Below, piece after piece: positions 18,618-26,041 of a stretch of DNA of 64,000 nucleotides. The stretch is from Lentzea cavernae (GTDB lineage: Bacteria > Actinomycetota > Actinomycetes > Mycobacteriales > Pseudonocardiaceae): assembly GCF_014653695.1 (NCBI RefSeq), contig NZ_BNAR01000027.1, positions 1 through 64,000 on the forward strand. Reading direction: 5' to 3'. Within the stretch, counting starts at the first letter, position 1; the number at the start of each line of letters is the position of its first letter. The notes under the pieces were generated by a model, which saw only the letters and a program-made list of their open reading frames with translations, did not search any database and had not been told where the DNA came from. The position numbers and the translations under genes were made by a program.

Positions 18618-19658
18618 CTACGGCAGCGGCTGCTGCACGTCCTCGGGCAGGTCGAAGTCGACCGAGGCGTATTCGCGCAGCTTGTGCAAGCTGTGGAAGC
18701 CGTCGATCATGCGCACGGTGCCGGACTTGGAGCGCATGACGATCGACTGGGTGGTGCAACCGCCCGCCCGGTAGTGCACGCCGCGCAGGAGGTCGCCGTC
18801 GGTCACGCCGGTGGCGCAGAAGAAGACGTTGTCGCCCGACACGAGGTCGTTCGTCGTGAGCACGCGGGACAGGTCGTGGCCCGCGCCGATCGCCTTCTCG
18901 CGCTCCTCGTCGTCCTTGGGCCACAACCGGCCCTGGATGGCGCCACCGACGCACTTGAGCGCCGCCGCCGCGATGATGCCCTCGGGAGTGCCGCCGATGC
19001 CCACGAGCATGTCCACGCCCGACGTGGGGCGCGCGGCCGCGATCGCACCGGCCACGTCGCCGTCGGAGATGAAGTGGATGCGGGCGCCCGCCTGGCGGAC
19101 CTCCGCCACGATGCTCTCGTGCCGGGGCCGGTCGAGGATGCACACGTTCACGTCGGAGACGTCGCTGTGCTTGGCCTTCGCGACGCGGCGGATGTTCTCC
19201 GCGAGCGGCGCGGTGATGTCGATGACGTCGGCCGCCTCCGGGCCCACGGCGAGCTTCTCCATGTAGAACACGGCGGACGGGTCGAACATGGCCCCGCGCT
19301 CGGCGACGGCCAGCACCGCCAGCGCGTTCGGCATGCCCTTGGCCATCAGCGTGGTGCCGTCGATCGGGTCGACCGCGACGTCGCAGTCGGGGCCCTCGCC
19401 GTTGCCCACTTCCTCGCCGTTGAACAGCATGGGCGCCTCGTCCTTCTCGCCCTCGCCGATCACCACGACGCCTCTCATCGAGACGGTGTGGATGAGCTTG
19501 CGCATGGCGTCGACGGCCGCGCCGTCACCGCCGTTCTTGTCGCCCCGTCCCACCCACCGGCCCGCGGCCATCGCCGCCGCCTCGGTGACGCGCACGAGCT
19601 CCAATGCCAGGTTCCGGTCGGGGGCTTCGCGACGTCGTTCCGCGGGGGTGTTCACCAT
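18618..19658 (-). CDS. glpX: Class II fructose-1,6-bisphosphatase
   Basis: This 346-residue GlpX-type phosphatase catalyses the gluconeogenic step from fructose 1,6-bisphosphate to fructose 6-phosphate. The metal and phosphate motifs GEGEKDEAPM (near residue 68) and DVAVDPIDGTT (near 92) are intact, and GIGGTPEG lies near residue 205. It is the sole FBPase type in most actinobacteria and matches Rv1099c in gene order. ATG at 19658 is the start. It lies 67 bp downstream of xseB on the same strand. Confidence 0.96.
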   Translation of the reverse strand: MVNTPAERRREAPDRNLALELVRVTEAAAMAAGRWVGRGDKNGGDGAAVDAMRKLIHTVSMRGVVVIGEGEKDEAPMLFNGEEVGNGEGPDCDVAVDPIDGTTLMAKGMPNALAVLAVAERGAMFDPSAVFYMEKLAVGPEAADVIDITAPLAENIRRVAKAKHSDVSDVNVCILDRPRHESIVAEVRQAGARIHFISDGDVAGAIAAARPTSGVDMLVGIGGTPEGIIAAAALKCVGGAIQGRLWPKDDEEREKAIGAGHDLSRVLTTNDLVSGDNVFFCATGVTDGDLLRGVHYRAGGCTTQSIVMRSKSGTVRMIDGFHSLHKLREYASVDFDLPEDVQQPLP

Positions 19659-19725
19659 TGCGCGCCTCCATGCGATTACTCAGCGTGCCGGATTTTGTGA
19701 TCGGCAACTGAATCCTTGCACGGGA

Positions 19726-19941
19726 TCACGCGTCCGAAACGTCCTCCTCGACGACAGCGAGAGCTGCATCGATTCGCTCGCGCGCACCGGCGAGATGCTG
19801 CTCACAAGTCTTGGCGAGCGCTTCACCGCGTTCCCACAGCGCGAGGGAGTCCTCGAGCGACAGACCACCGGCTTCGAGCTTGCGGACGACCTCCACCAGC
19901 TCGTCGCGAGCGGCTTCGTAACCCAGTGTTTCCGAACTCAC
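19726..19941 (-). CDS. xseB: Exodeoxyribonuclease VII small subunit
   Basis: This 71-residue helical-hairpin protein has the family core KLEAGGLSLEDSLALWERGEAL. It forms the multi-copy small-subunit rods on XseA in exonuclease VII, which degrades single-stranded DNA into oligonucleotides. Its ATG overlaps the stop of the upstream hypothetical gene by 4 bases. Length matches the family. Confidence 0.95.
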   Translation of the reverse strand: MSSETLGYEAARDELVEVVRKLEAGGLSLEDSLALWERGEALAKTCEQHLAGARERIDAALAVVEEDVSDA

Positions 19942-20282
19942 GCGGATTGGCTCCTCAGACGGCTCAGCACGGTCGCGACGGCCAGGTCGTACCCGACCAG
20001 CGCCTCCGCGAACTCCTCGCCGTCACCCTCTCGCACCGCCTCGTCGATGAGCGCCTCGGCCTCCGCGACGCGCCGGTACTGCACCGTGCCGGCGGTGGCC
20101 TCGCTCAGGTCGTGCAACGTCAGGATCAGCGTGCGGCGGCCCGTGGTGTCGCAGTCGCCCACCATCGCCGTCCAGCACTCCGCGGCGGCACGGTTCGCCG
20201 CCTCCGCCAACGTCTGCAGCCCCGTCGCGCACTCGCCGGCCGCCTCCATGGTCAGGGGCAGGAACACGGCATCACGCATCAT
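19938..20282 (-). CDS. Hypothetical protein inserted between xseA and xseB
   Basis: This 114-residue, largely helical, acidic protein has no signal peptide or membrane segment. Its start overlaps the end of xseA by 11 bases and its stop overlaps the xseB start by 4 bases, so it is translated as part of the exonuclease VII operon. No family is recognised. Tight coupling suggests it is a real gene and possibly an accessory to exonuclease VII, or simply a carried-along actinobacterial gene. Confidence 0.75.
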   Translation of the reverse strand: MMRDAVFLPLTMEAAGECATGLQTLAEAANRAAAECWTAMVGDCDTTGRRTLILTLHDLSEATAGTVQYRRVAEAEALIDEAVREGDGEEFAEALVGYDLAVATVLSRLRSQSA

Positions 20283-21513
20283 CGGTACCTCCCCCTTCCG
20301 CAGTGGTGGTCACAGTGGCGTGCACTGCCCCGTCAACGACGCGCACCCGCAGTTGTGTTCCGCTCGGCGCGTCCGTCACAGATCGCAACACGCCGTTGGG
20401 ACCGTCAGGTGTGACGAGTTGCACAACGGCGTATCCGCGGGCCAGCGTGGCGGCTGGTCCGAGGGTCGTCAAGCGGGCTTTCGTCCCCGAGAGGTGGACG
20501 TCCTCCCGATCGAGTCGTTGCGTGACCGCTCGTCGTCCCTGGTCGCGAAGGCGTTTCACCTCTTCTCCGCGGCGCTCCAGCGGGCCGTGCGGGTCCGAAA
20601 GCACAGGTCGGGAACGCAACGCGTCGAGCAGTTTGCGCTCCCGGTCGACCCAGCCGTGCAGCGCGCGCCGGCCGCGATCGCGCATCTGGCGGACGCGTTC
20701 ACTCTCTTCAGCGACATCGGGAACCACCCGTTTGCCAGCGTCGGTCGGCGTCGAACAACGCACGTCAGCGACGTGGTCGAGCAGCGGGGTGTCCGGTTCG
20801 TGGCCGATCGCGGACATGACCGGCGTGCGGCACTGGGACACCGCGCGGCACAGCGCCTCGTCGGAGAACGGCAGCAGGTCCTCCACGCTGCCGCCGCCGC
20901 GGGCGATGATGATCACGTCGCACTCGGGGTCGCGTTCCAAAGTGGACAGTGCGGTCATCACCTGCGTGACGGCGGTCGGGCCCTGCACGGCGACGTTGAT
21001 GACGCGGAAGTGCGCGCCGGGCCAACGGTTCCGCGCGTTCGTGAGCACGTCGCGTTCCGCCGCCGACGCGCGCCCGGTGATGAGACCGATCTTGGCCGGC
21101 AGGAACGGCGGGCGGCGCTTGCGGCGCGGGTCGAACAGGCCCTCCGCGTGCAGCAGCTTGCGCAGCCTTTCCATGCGCGCCAGCAACTCGCCGACGCCGA
21201 CGGCGCGGATGTCGTCCGCCCGCAGGCTCAGCGTGCCGCGGTTCGGGTAGAAGCTGATCTTCCCGTGCGCGATCACCCTGCTGCCCTCAGTCAGCTGCAG
21301 CTCGCGGACCATCGACGCGTTGCACGTGATCGACATCGACATGTCGACGCTCGGGTCGCGCAAGGTCAGGAAGGCCGTGGAGCTGCGCGCGTTGAGCTGC
21401 GTGACCTGGCCCTCGACCCACACGTCGCCGAGCCGGTTGATCCAGTCGAGCAGCTTGCGGGCGACCGTCCGCACCGGCCACGGGTTCTCCGGCGTGGATT
21501 TCGCTTCACTCAC
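20272..21513 (-). CDS. xseA: Exodeoxyribonuclease VII large subunit
   Basis: This 413-residue catalytic subunit has an N-terminal OB fold (about residues 15-110; FLTLRDPS, SFYPNRGTLSL) and a central nuclease domain. Visible motifs are IGLITGRASAAERDV and IIIARGGGSVEDLLPFSDE, which carries active-site residues. The C-terminal coiled region binds XseB. ATG at 21513 overlaps the stop of the upstream lipid-droplet gene by 4 bases, so the leftward operon runs lipid-droplet protein, xseA, hypothetical, xseB. Confidence 0.96.
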   Translation of the reverse strand: MSEAKSTPENPWPVRTVARKLLDWINRLGDVWVEGQVTQLNARSSTAFLTLRDPSVDMSMSITCNASMVRELQLTEGSRVIAHGKISFYPNRGTLSLRADDIRAVGVGELLARMERLRKLLHAEGLFDPRRKRRPPFLPAKIGLITGRASAAERDVLTNARNRWPGAHFRVINVAVQGPTAVTQVMTALSTLERDPECDVIIIARGGGSVEDLLPFSDEALCRAVSQCRTPVMSAIGHEPDTPLLDHVADVRCSTPTDAGKRVVPDVAEESERVRQMRDRGRRALHGWVDRERKLLDALRSRPVLSDPHGPLERRGEEVKRLRDQGRRAVTQRLDREDVHLSGTKARLTTLGPAATLARGYAVVQLVTPDGPNGVLRSVTDAPSGTQLRVRVVDGAVHATVTTTAEGGGTDDA

Positions 21514-22004
21514 GATTGCGCTTTGACCGTCGCGATCCGGCGGTTGAGCATGCCGACGAACTCAGGCCGGGACTCGTGCGCCTTCTCGTAGCGCAGCAGT
21601 TCCTCGAGCTGCTCGACGTCCAGGTTGCGCAACCGGGCGCGCAGCTGGGCGATCGACAGTTCGTCGTAGGACGGCAGGAACACCGGCACCTCGGCGATCG
21701 CGCGTTCCTCTTCCTCCCACGGGTCTTCGGCGGGAGTTTCCTGAGAAGTCGTGACGGGCGTCTCGTCCTCGTCGAAGGTCGCCCACTCCGGCTCCTCCTC
21801 CGCGGGGCGCAGTCCAGAGAGGACGTCGTCGCCCTTGATGGCGAGTTCGGTCACATGCTGCTGCACGCGCATGGACAGCTGCATCGCCTCGCTGACCACC
21901 GTCAACGGGAGTCCGGCGAGCTGCTGGGGCAGCCTGCGGGCCTGTTCGAGGGCGGTCACGGCGAGGCCTGCGGCGACGCGGACACCCAGTGGCAGTGGCT
22001 TCAT
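21510..22004 (-). CDS. Lipid droplet-associated protein (Rv1109c-like)
   Basis: This 164-residue protein has an amphipathic/hydrophobic N-terminal 60 residues (MKPLPLGVRVAAGLAVTALE), an acidic Pro/Glu-rich middle and a conserved C-terminal block FLPSYDELSIAQLRARLRNL followed by EELLRYEKAHESRPEFV. This layout matches the actinobacterial lipid-droplet protein family around Rv1109c. ATG at 22004 is used; a much longer upstream frame is antisense to ispH. It heads the operon with exonuclease VII. Confidence 0.82.
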   Translation of the reverse strand: MKPLPLGVRVAAGLAVTALEQARRLPQQLAGLPLTVVSEAMQLSMRVQQHVTELAIKGDDVLSGLRPAEEEPEWATFDEDETPVTTSQETPAEDPWEEEERAIAEVPVFLPSYDELSIAQLRARLRNLDVEQLEELLRYEKAHESRPEFVGMLNRRIATVKAQS

Positions 22005-22067
22005 GCCGTCTAGCGTGCCGCAACAGCGTCTGAAATGCCTAGGACCCGGGCTGGGTACCCTGAGGGC

Positions 22068-23012
22068 ATGCCCAAGCGAGTCCTGTTGGCGAAGCCGCGT
22101 GGTTACTGCGCGGGCGTTGATCGTGCCGTGGAGACGGTCGAGCTCGCCCTCGAGAAGTACGGCGCACCTGTCTACGTGCGCAAGGAGATCGTCCACAACA
22201 AGTACGTCGTGGAGACGCTGTCCGACCGCGGTGCCATCTTCGTCAACGAGACGGACGAGGTTCCCGAGGGCGCGCTCGTCGTGTTCTCCGCGCACGGCGT
22301 GTCGCCCGCCGTCCACGCCGAGGCCGAGCAGCGCTCGTTGCGCACCATCGACGCCACGTGTCCTCTGGTGACGAAGGTCCACAAGGAAGCGGTGCGGTTC
22401 GCCAAGGAGGACTACGACATCCTCCTGATCGGCCACGAGGGTCACGAGGAGGTCGAGGGCACCGCCGGTGAGGCGCCGGACCACGTCCAGCTCGTCGACA
22501 CCGCCGAGGACGCCGCCAAGGTCGAGGTGCGCGACCCGAACAAGGTCATCTGGCTGTCGCAGACGACGCTCTCGGTCGACGAGACCATGGTGCGCGTCCG
22601 CCAGCTCAAGGACCGCTTCCCCGATCTGCAGGACCCGCCGTCCGACGACATCTGCTACGCCACGTCGAACCGCCAGACCGCGGTGAAGACGATGGCGCCG
22701 TCGTGCGACCTCGTGCTCGTCGTGGGCTCCAAGAACTCCTCGAACTCGGTCCGGCTGGTCGAGGTCGCGCTGCAGCACGGCGCCAAGGCCTCGTACCTGA
22801 TCGACTACGCCAAGGAGGTCGACCTGGCGTGGCTCGAGGGCGTCGAGACCGTCGGCGTCACCTCGGGCGCGTCGGTGCCGGACCTGCTCGTGATGGAGCT
22901 GCTGAAGTTCCTCGAGTCGCACGGCTACGGCGAGGTCGAGGAGATCACCACGGCCAACGAGCGCATCACGTTCTCGCTGCCGCGTGAGCTCCGCAAGGAC
23001 CTGGTCCGCTAG
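22068..23012 (+). CDS. ispH: 4-hydroxy-3-methylbut-2-enyl diphosphate reductase
   Basis: This 314-residue iron-sulfur enzyme performs the last MEP-pathway step, giving IPP and DMAPP. The three cluster Cys ligands are in RGYCAGVDRA, DATCPLV and SCDLVLVVG or DDICYATSN; substrate residues lie in SAHGVSP and TTLSVDE. Length is normal. ATG at 22068 (MPKRVLLAKP) matches the family start. It feeds the Z-prenyl synthase and the polyprenol pathway. Divergent from the lipid-droplet/xse operon. Confidence 0.96.
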   Translation: MPKRVLLAKPRGYCAGVDRAVETVELALEKYGAPVYVRKEIVHNKYVVETLSDRGAIFVNETDEVPEGALVVFSAHGVSPAVHAEAEQRSLRTIDATCPLVTKVHKEAVRFAKEDYDILLIGHEGHEEVEGTAGEAPDHVQLVDTAEDAAKVEVRDPNKVIWLSQTTLSVDETMVRVRQLKDRFPDLQDPPSDDICYATSNRQTAVKTMAPSCDLVLVVGSKNSSNSVRLVEVALQHGAKASYLIDYAKEVDLAWLEGVETVGVTSGASVPDLLVMELLKFLESHGYGEVEEITTANERITFSLPRELRKDLVR

Positions 23013-23025
23013 ACCCCGGCAACGT

Positions 23026-23062
23026 CGAAGGGGCCGTCACCGGTGTGGTGACGGCCCCTTCG
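23026..23062. terminator. Bidirectional intrinsic terminator
   Basis: A 16-bp perfect stem (CGAAGGGGCCGTCACC, complement at 23047-23062) with a 5-base loop ends the convergent ispH and DUF6542 genes; GGGCGTTTC follows. Confidence 0.82.
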
Positions 23063-23069
23063 GGCGTTT

Positions 23070-23801
23070 CTAGCGGTCTTCGCGGGGCGGGCGGGGCCTG
23101 CGCTGGCCGGCGGGGCGTTCGCCGCGGGCGCCGTCCGGCCGCGGGCGGCGGGCGGGCGCGCCCTCGGGACGCGGACGGCGGGCCGGGGCGCCCTCGGCGC
23201 GTTCGGACCGCTCCGGGCGGGGGCGGCGCGGGCGCTCCTCTTCCTCCTCCGGCTCCTCGCGGGGCCTGCGGACGGGCTTGGAGCGTTCCTTGATCTCCGC
23301 CTTGGCCTCGCGGACCTCGTCCTTGGACGGCCGGTTCGGGTCCTTCTGCAGCACGATCCGCAGGATGCCGAGCCCGACCGTGAAGGCGGTGGTGACGGCC
23401 ATGACCGGGAAGCTGTCGATCAACGGCTTGCCCAGGCCGAGCGCCATGGCGGACAGGCCGCCCTTGGCGACGTCGCCGGTCAGCAGCACGAGGACCGGCA
23501 CCGTCGCGGCGAGGACCAGCGGCGGCTGCACCATCGGCCCGAACAGGCTGCGGCGCTGCACCAGCAGGATCGCGGCCAGCGCCCCGACGAAGAACACGAC
23601 GTTGAACGTCCAGCCGACGGTCTTGCTGGAGTTGATGTCGATGAACGCGCCGATGAACGCCGGCACCAGCGCGGCGAGGATGGCAGCCCACCACGGGATG
23701 CCCTTGAACTCGCCGAAGATGGCCCGGTAGTTCCACGGAACCGCGTCGTAGTCCTCGAGGTCGTCGTCGAAGGCTGCTGAACGCTCGCGCAACTCACTCA
23801 C
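23070..23801 (-). CDS. DUF6542-type membrane protein with Arg/Pro-rich tail
   Basis: This protein of about 243 residues has four hydrophobic segments (about residues 35-140), with the conserved cytoplasmic-side start YRAIFGEFKGIPWW. The last 80 residues are very rich in Arg, Pro and Glu and contain near-repeats of APARRPRPEG, probably a disordered cytoplasmic tail. It corresponds to Rv1111c, next to ispH in mycobacteria. GTG at 23801 (MSELRERS) is preferred over a start three codons earlier. Function is unknown. Confidence 0.8.
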   Translation of the reverse strand: MSELRERSAAFDDDLEDYDAVPWNYRAIFGEFKGIPWWAAILAALVPAFIGAFIDINSSKTVGWTFNVVFFVGALAAILLVQRRSLFGPMVQPPLVLAATVPVLVLLTGDVAKGGLSAMALGLGKPLIDSFPVMAVTTAFTVGLGILRIVLQKDPNRPSKDEVREAKAEIKERSKPVRRPREEPEEEEERPRRPRPERSERAEGAPARRPRPEGAPARRPRPDGARGERPAGQRRPRPPREDR

Positions 23802-23890
23802 GACGCACACGGTAGCCGTTCGGCCATTGGGTGTTCGTCAGTCCGCAGTTTTCTCACCCCGGAGCAACCCGCGGGCACGCTGCGTGCGTT

Positions 23891-24802
23891 CTAAGCGGAC
23901 TGTTCGTCCGCCCTTCGGACGACGGGGAGGGGCGTGGGAGTGGCGGAGGCGTCCGTCAAGGGCTCCACGCTCGCCCGGAAGCCCTCCAGGGCCTCCAGCT
24001 CCCGGCGCCGCGCGCTCAGGAAGCGCTGGAGGTGGGTCGTGGAGAGGTTGACGGCCTCGATGGCGCTGTCGGCGGCCCGGTTCGCGCGGCCGGCGGAGAG
24101 CCGGACCTGCTCGACGTCCTCGGCCAGCGCGCGTTCGGTGACCGCGAACATCGCGCTCGACGCGATCACGGCGAACCCGGTCGGTCCGCAGAGGAACACG
24201 CGGCGGTCGAGCAGCCAGCGCAGCAGTTCGGGGTCGGTGTCGAGCGCCGCGACGACCGCGCCGTCGTTGGGGACGAACATGATCGTGCCGTAGATGGCGT
24301 CGGCCCAGCGCTGGTAGCCCTTGCCGGCCAGTTCGGCGGCACGCGAACGGATGTTGCGGACGTGCACGCGCAGCGCGTCCTGGCGTTCCTGCGGGTCGTC
24401 GGTCTCGACCGCCTCGGCCCAGGTGGCCATGGACATCTTCGAGTCGACCGGGACCGCGCGGCCGCCGCCGACGTTCAGCACCATGTCGGGCCTGACCGCG
24501 CCACCGCCCGCCACGTCCGTCTGGAGCGTGTAGTGGAGGTTTTCCCTCAGGCCGAGGGCGCGCGCCGTTTCGACGAGCACCTGTTCGCCGAGCTCACCAC
24601 GTCCGCTGACGCTGGAGAACGCCACTTCGTAGCGTTGCAGGGCTTGCTGTTGCACGTCGTAGCGCGCGCGTTCGGCGCCGATGGCTTGGAGTGCTTCGTC
24701 GGTGCGCCGGACGCTGTCCTGGTACAGGCGGTAGACGAACACCAGCGCCCCGGCGCACACGAGCGCGAGGACGAGCGAGGCGGTGATGATCACTGCGGTC
24801 AC
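23891..24802 (-). CDS. rmuC: DNA recombination protein RmuC family
   Basis: This protein of about 303 residues has an N-terminal membrane helix (about residues 3-25), a coiled coil and the RmuC nuclease-like domain with conserved VPVDSKMSM and FVPNDGAV blocks. RmuC proteins limit recombination at inverted repeats. It is shorter than E. coli RmuC (475 aa), as is common in actinobacteria. GTG at 24802 is a best guess; no strong RBS is seen. Divergent from sbcDC. Confidence 0.85.
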   Translation of the reverse strand: MTAVIITASLVLALVCAGALVFVYRLYQDSVRRTDEALQAIGAERARYDVQQQALQRYEVAFSSVSGRGELGEQVLVETARALGLRENLHYTLQTDVAGGGAVRPDMVLNVGGGRAVPVDSKMSMATWAEAVETDDPQERQDALRVHVRNIRSRAAELAGKGYQRWADAIYGTIMFVPNDGAVVAALDTDPELLRWLLDRRVFLCGPTGFAVIASSAMFAVTERALAEDVEQVRLSAGRANRAADSAIEAVNLSTTHLQRFLSARRRELEALEGFRASVEPLTDASATPTPLPVVRRADEQSA

Positions 24803-24901
24803 GGCACCGATGATGCTCCCCCAGAGATGTTGAACTCGATCGGGTGACACGCCGGGAACCCTCCGGGAGTTTTGTCGGACCTCGTCTCTACGGTTGGGGC
24901 C

Positions 24902-26041
24902 ATGCGGATCCTGCACACCTCCGACTGGCACGTGGGGCGCACCTTCCACGGCCGCGACCTGCTCGTGGAGCAGGAGTCGGTGCTGAGCGGCCTCGCTGAC
25001 CTGGTGTCCTCCGAGAAGGTCGACGTCGTGGTCATCTCCGGCGACCTGTACGACCGGGCGGTGCCCTCCGCCGACGCGGTGGCGTTGTGCGCGCGGGTGC
25101 TGATGCGGATCAGGGCGGCCGGGGCGCGGATCGTGATCACGCCCGGCAACCACGACTCGGCGGCGCGGATCGGGGTGTTCGGGGAGTTCGCGGCGGCCGG
25201 CGGGCTGCACCTGCGCACGCAGATCTCGTTGCTGGACAAGCCCGTCGAGCTGGAGGACGAGCACGGGCCCGTCGCCGTGTACGGCATCCCGTTCCTCGAG
25301 CCGGAGCCCGCGCGGCACGTGCTCGGGGTGGCGGAGAAGGGGCACGCGCCCGTCCTCGGCGAGGCGATGCGGCGGATTCGCGCCGACCTGGCATCGCGTG
25401 AGGCGCGGTCCGTGGTGCTGGCGCACGCCTTCGTGACGGGCGGGGCGCCGTCGGAGTCCGAGCGCACCATCGCGGTGGGCGGTGTGCAGGACGTGTCGAT
25501 GCAGGTGTTCTCGGGCATCGACTACGTGGCGCTGGGGCACCTGCACGGGCCGCAGACGCTGGCGGAGAACCTGCGGTACTCGGGGAGCCCGCTCGCGTAC
25601 TCGTTCTCCGAGGCGCGGCACCGCAAGTCGGTGTGGCTGGTGGAGCTGGACGAAGGCGGACTGGTCGGGGTGGAGCGGCGTGATCTGCCGGTCCCGCGTC
25701 AGCTCGCCGTGGTGACGGGGACGCTGGCGGGCGTGCTGGAGGACCCGGCGCACACCCCGCTGGAAGACCACTTCCTGTCGGTCGTGCTGACGGACCACGT
25801 GCGGCCGATGGACGCGTTGCGGCAGCTGCAGAAGCGGTTCGAGCACGCGGTGCACGTCGAGTGGCGGCCGGAGAAGGGCCCGCAGCACGACATGACCTAC
25901 GCGGACAGGGTGCGCGGCCGTTCCGACGAGGAGGTGGCCTGCTGCTTCGTGTCCGACGCGCGCGGCTCCGAGCCCTCCTCGGCGGAGATGGCGTTGCTGC
26001 GCGAGGCGTTCGCATCGGTGGCGAGGGAGCAGGAGCAATGA
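24902..26041 (+). CDS. sbcD: Exonuclease SbcCD, D subunit
   Basis: This 379-residue Mre11-type phosphoesterase has the metal-binding motifs DWHVGR (residue 8), SGDLYDR, PGNHDS and GHLHGP in order. With SbcC it cleaves hairpins and DNA ends. ATG at 24902 is chosen because it gives the family start MRILHTSDWH. The stop overlaps the sbcC start by 4 bases (ATGA). Confidence 0.95.
   Translation: MRILHTSDWHVGRTFHGRDLLVEQESVLSGLADLVSSEKVDVVVISGDLYDRAVPSADAVALCARVLMRIRAAGARIVITPGNHDSAARIGVFGEFAAAGGLHLRTQISLLDKPVELEDEHGPVAVYGIPFLEPEPARHVLGVAEKGHAPVLGEAMRRIRADLASREARSVVLAHAFVTGGAPSESERTIAVGGVQDVSMQVFSGIDYVALGHLHGPQTLAENLRYSGSPLAYSFSEARHRKSVWLVELDEGGLVGVERRDLPVPRQLAVVTGTLAGVLEDPAHTPLEDHFLSVVLTDHVRPMDALRQLQKRFEHAVHVEWRPEKGPQHDMTYADRVRGRSDEEVACCFVSDARGSEPSSAEMALLREAFASVAREQEQ

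Noticed and set aside
23891..26038. 715-codon minus-strand frame joining rmuC and the sbcD antisense
   Set aside because: Only the first 304 codons before 24802 (minus strand) look like RmuC; the rest is antisense to sbcD.
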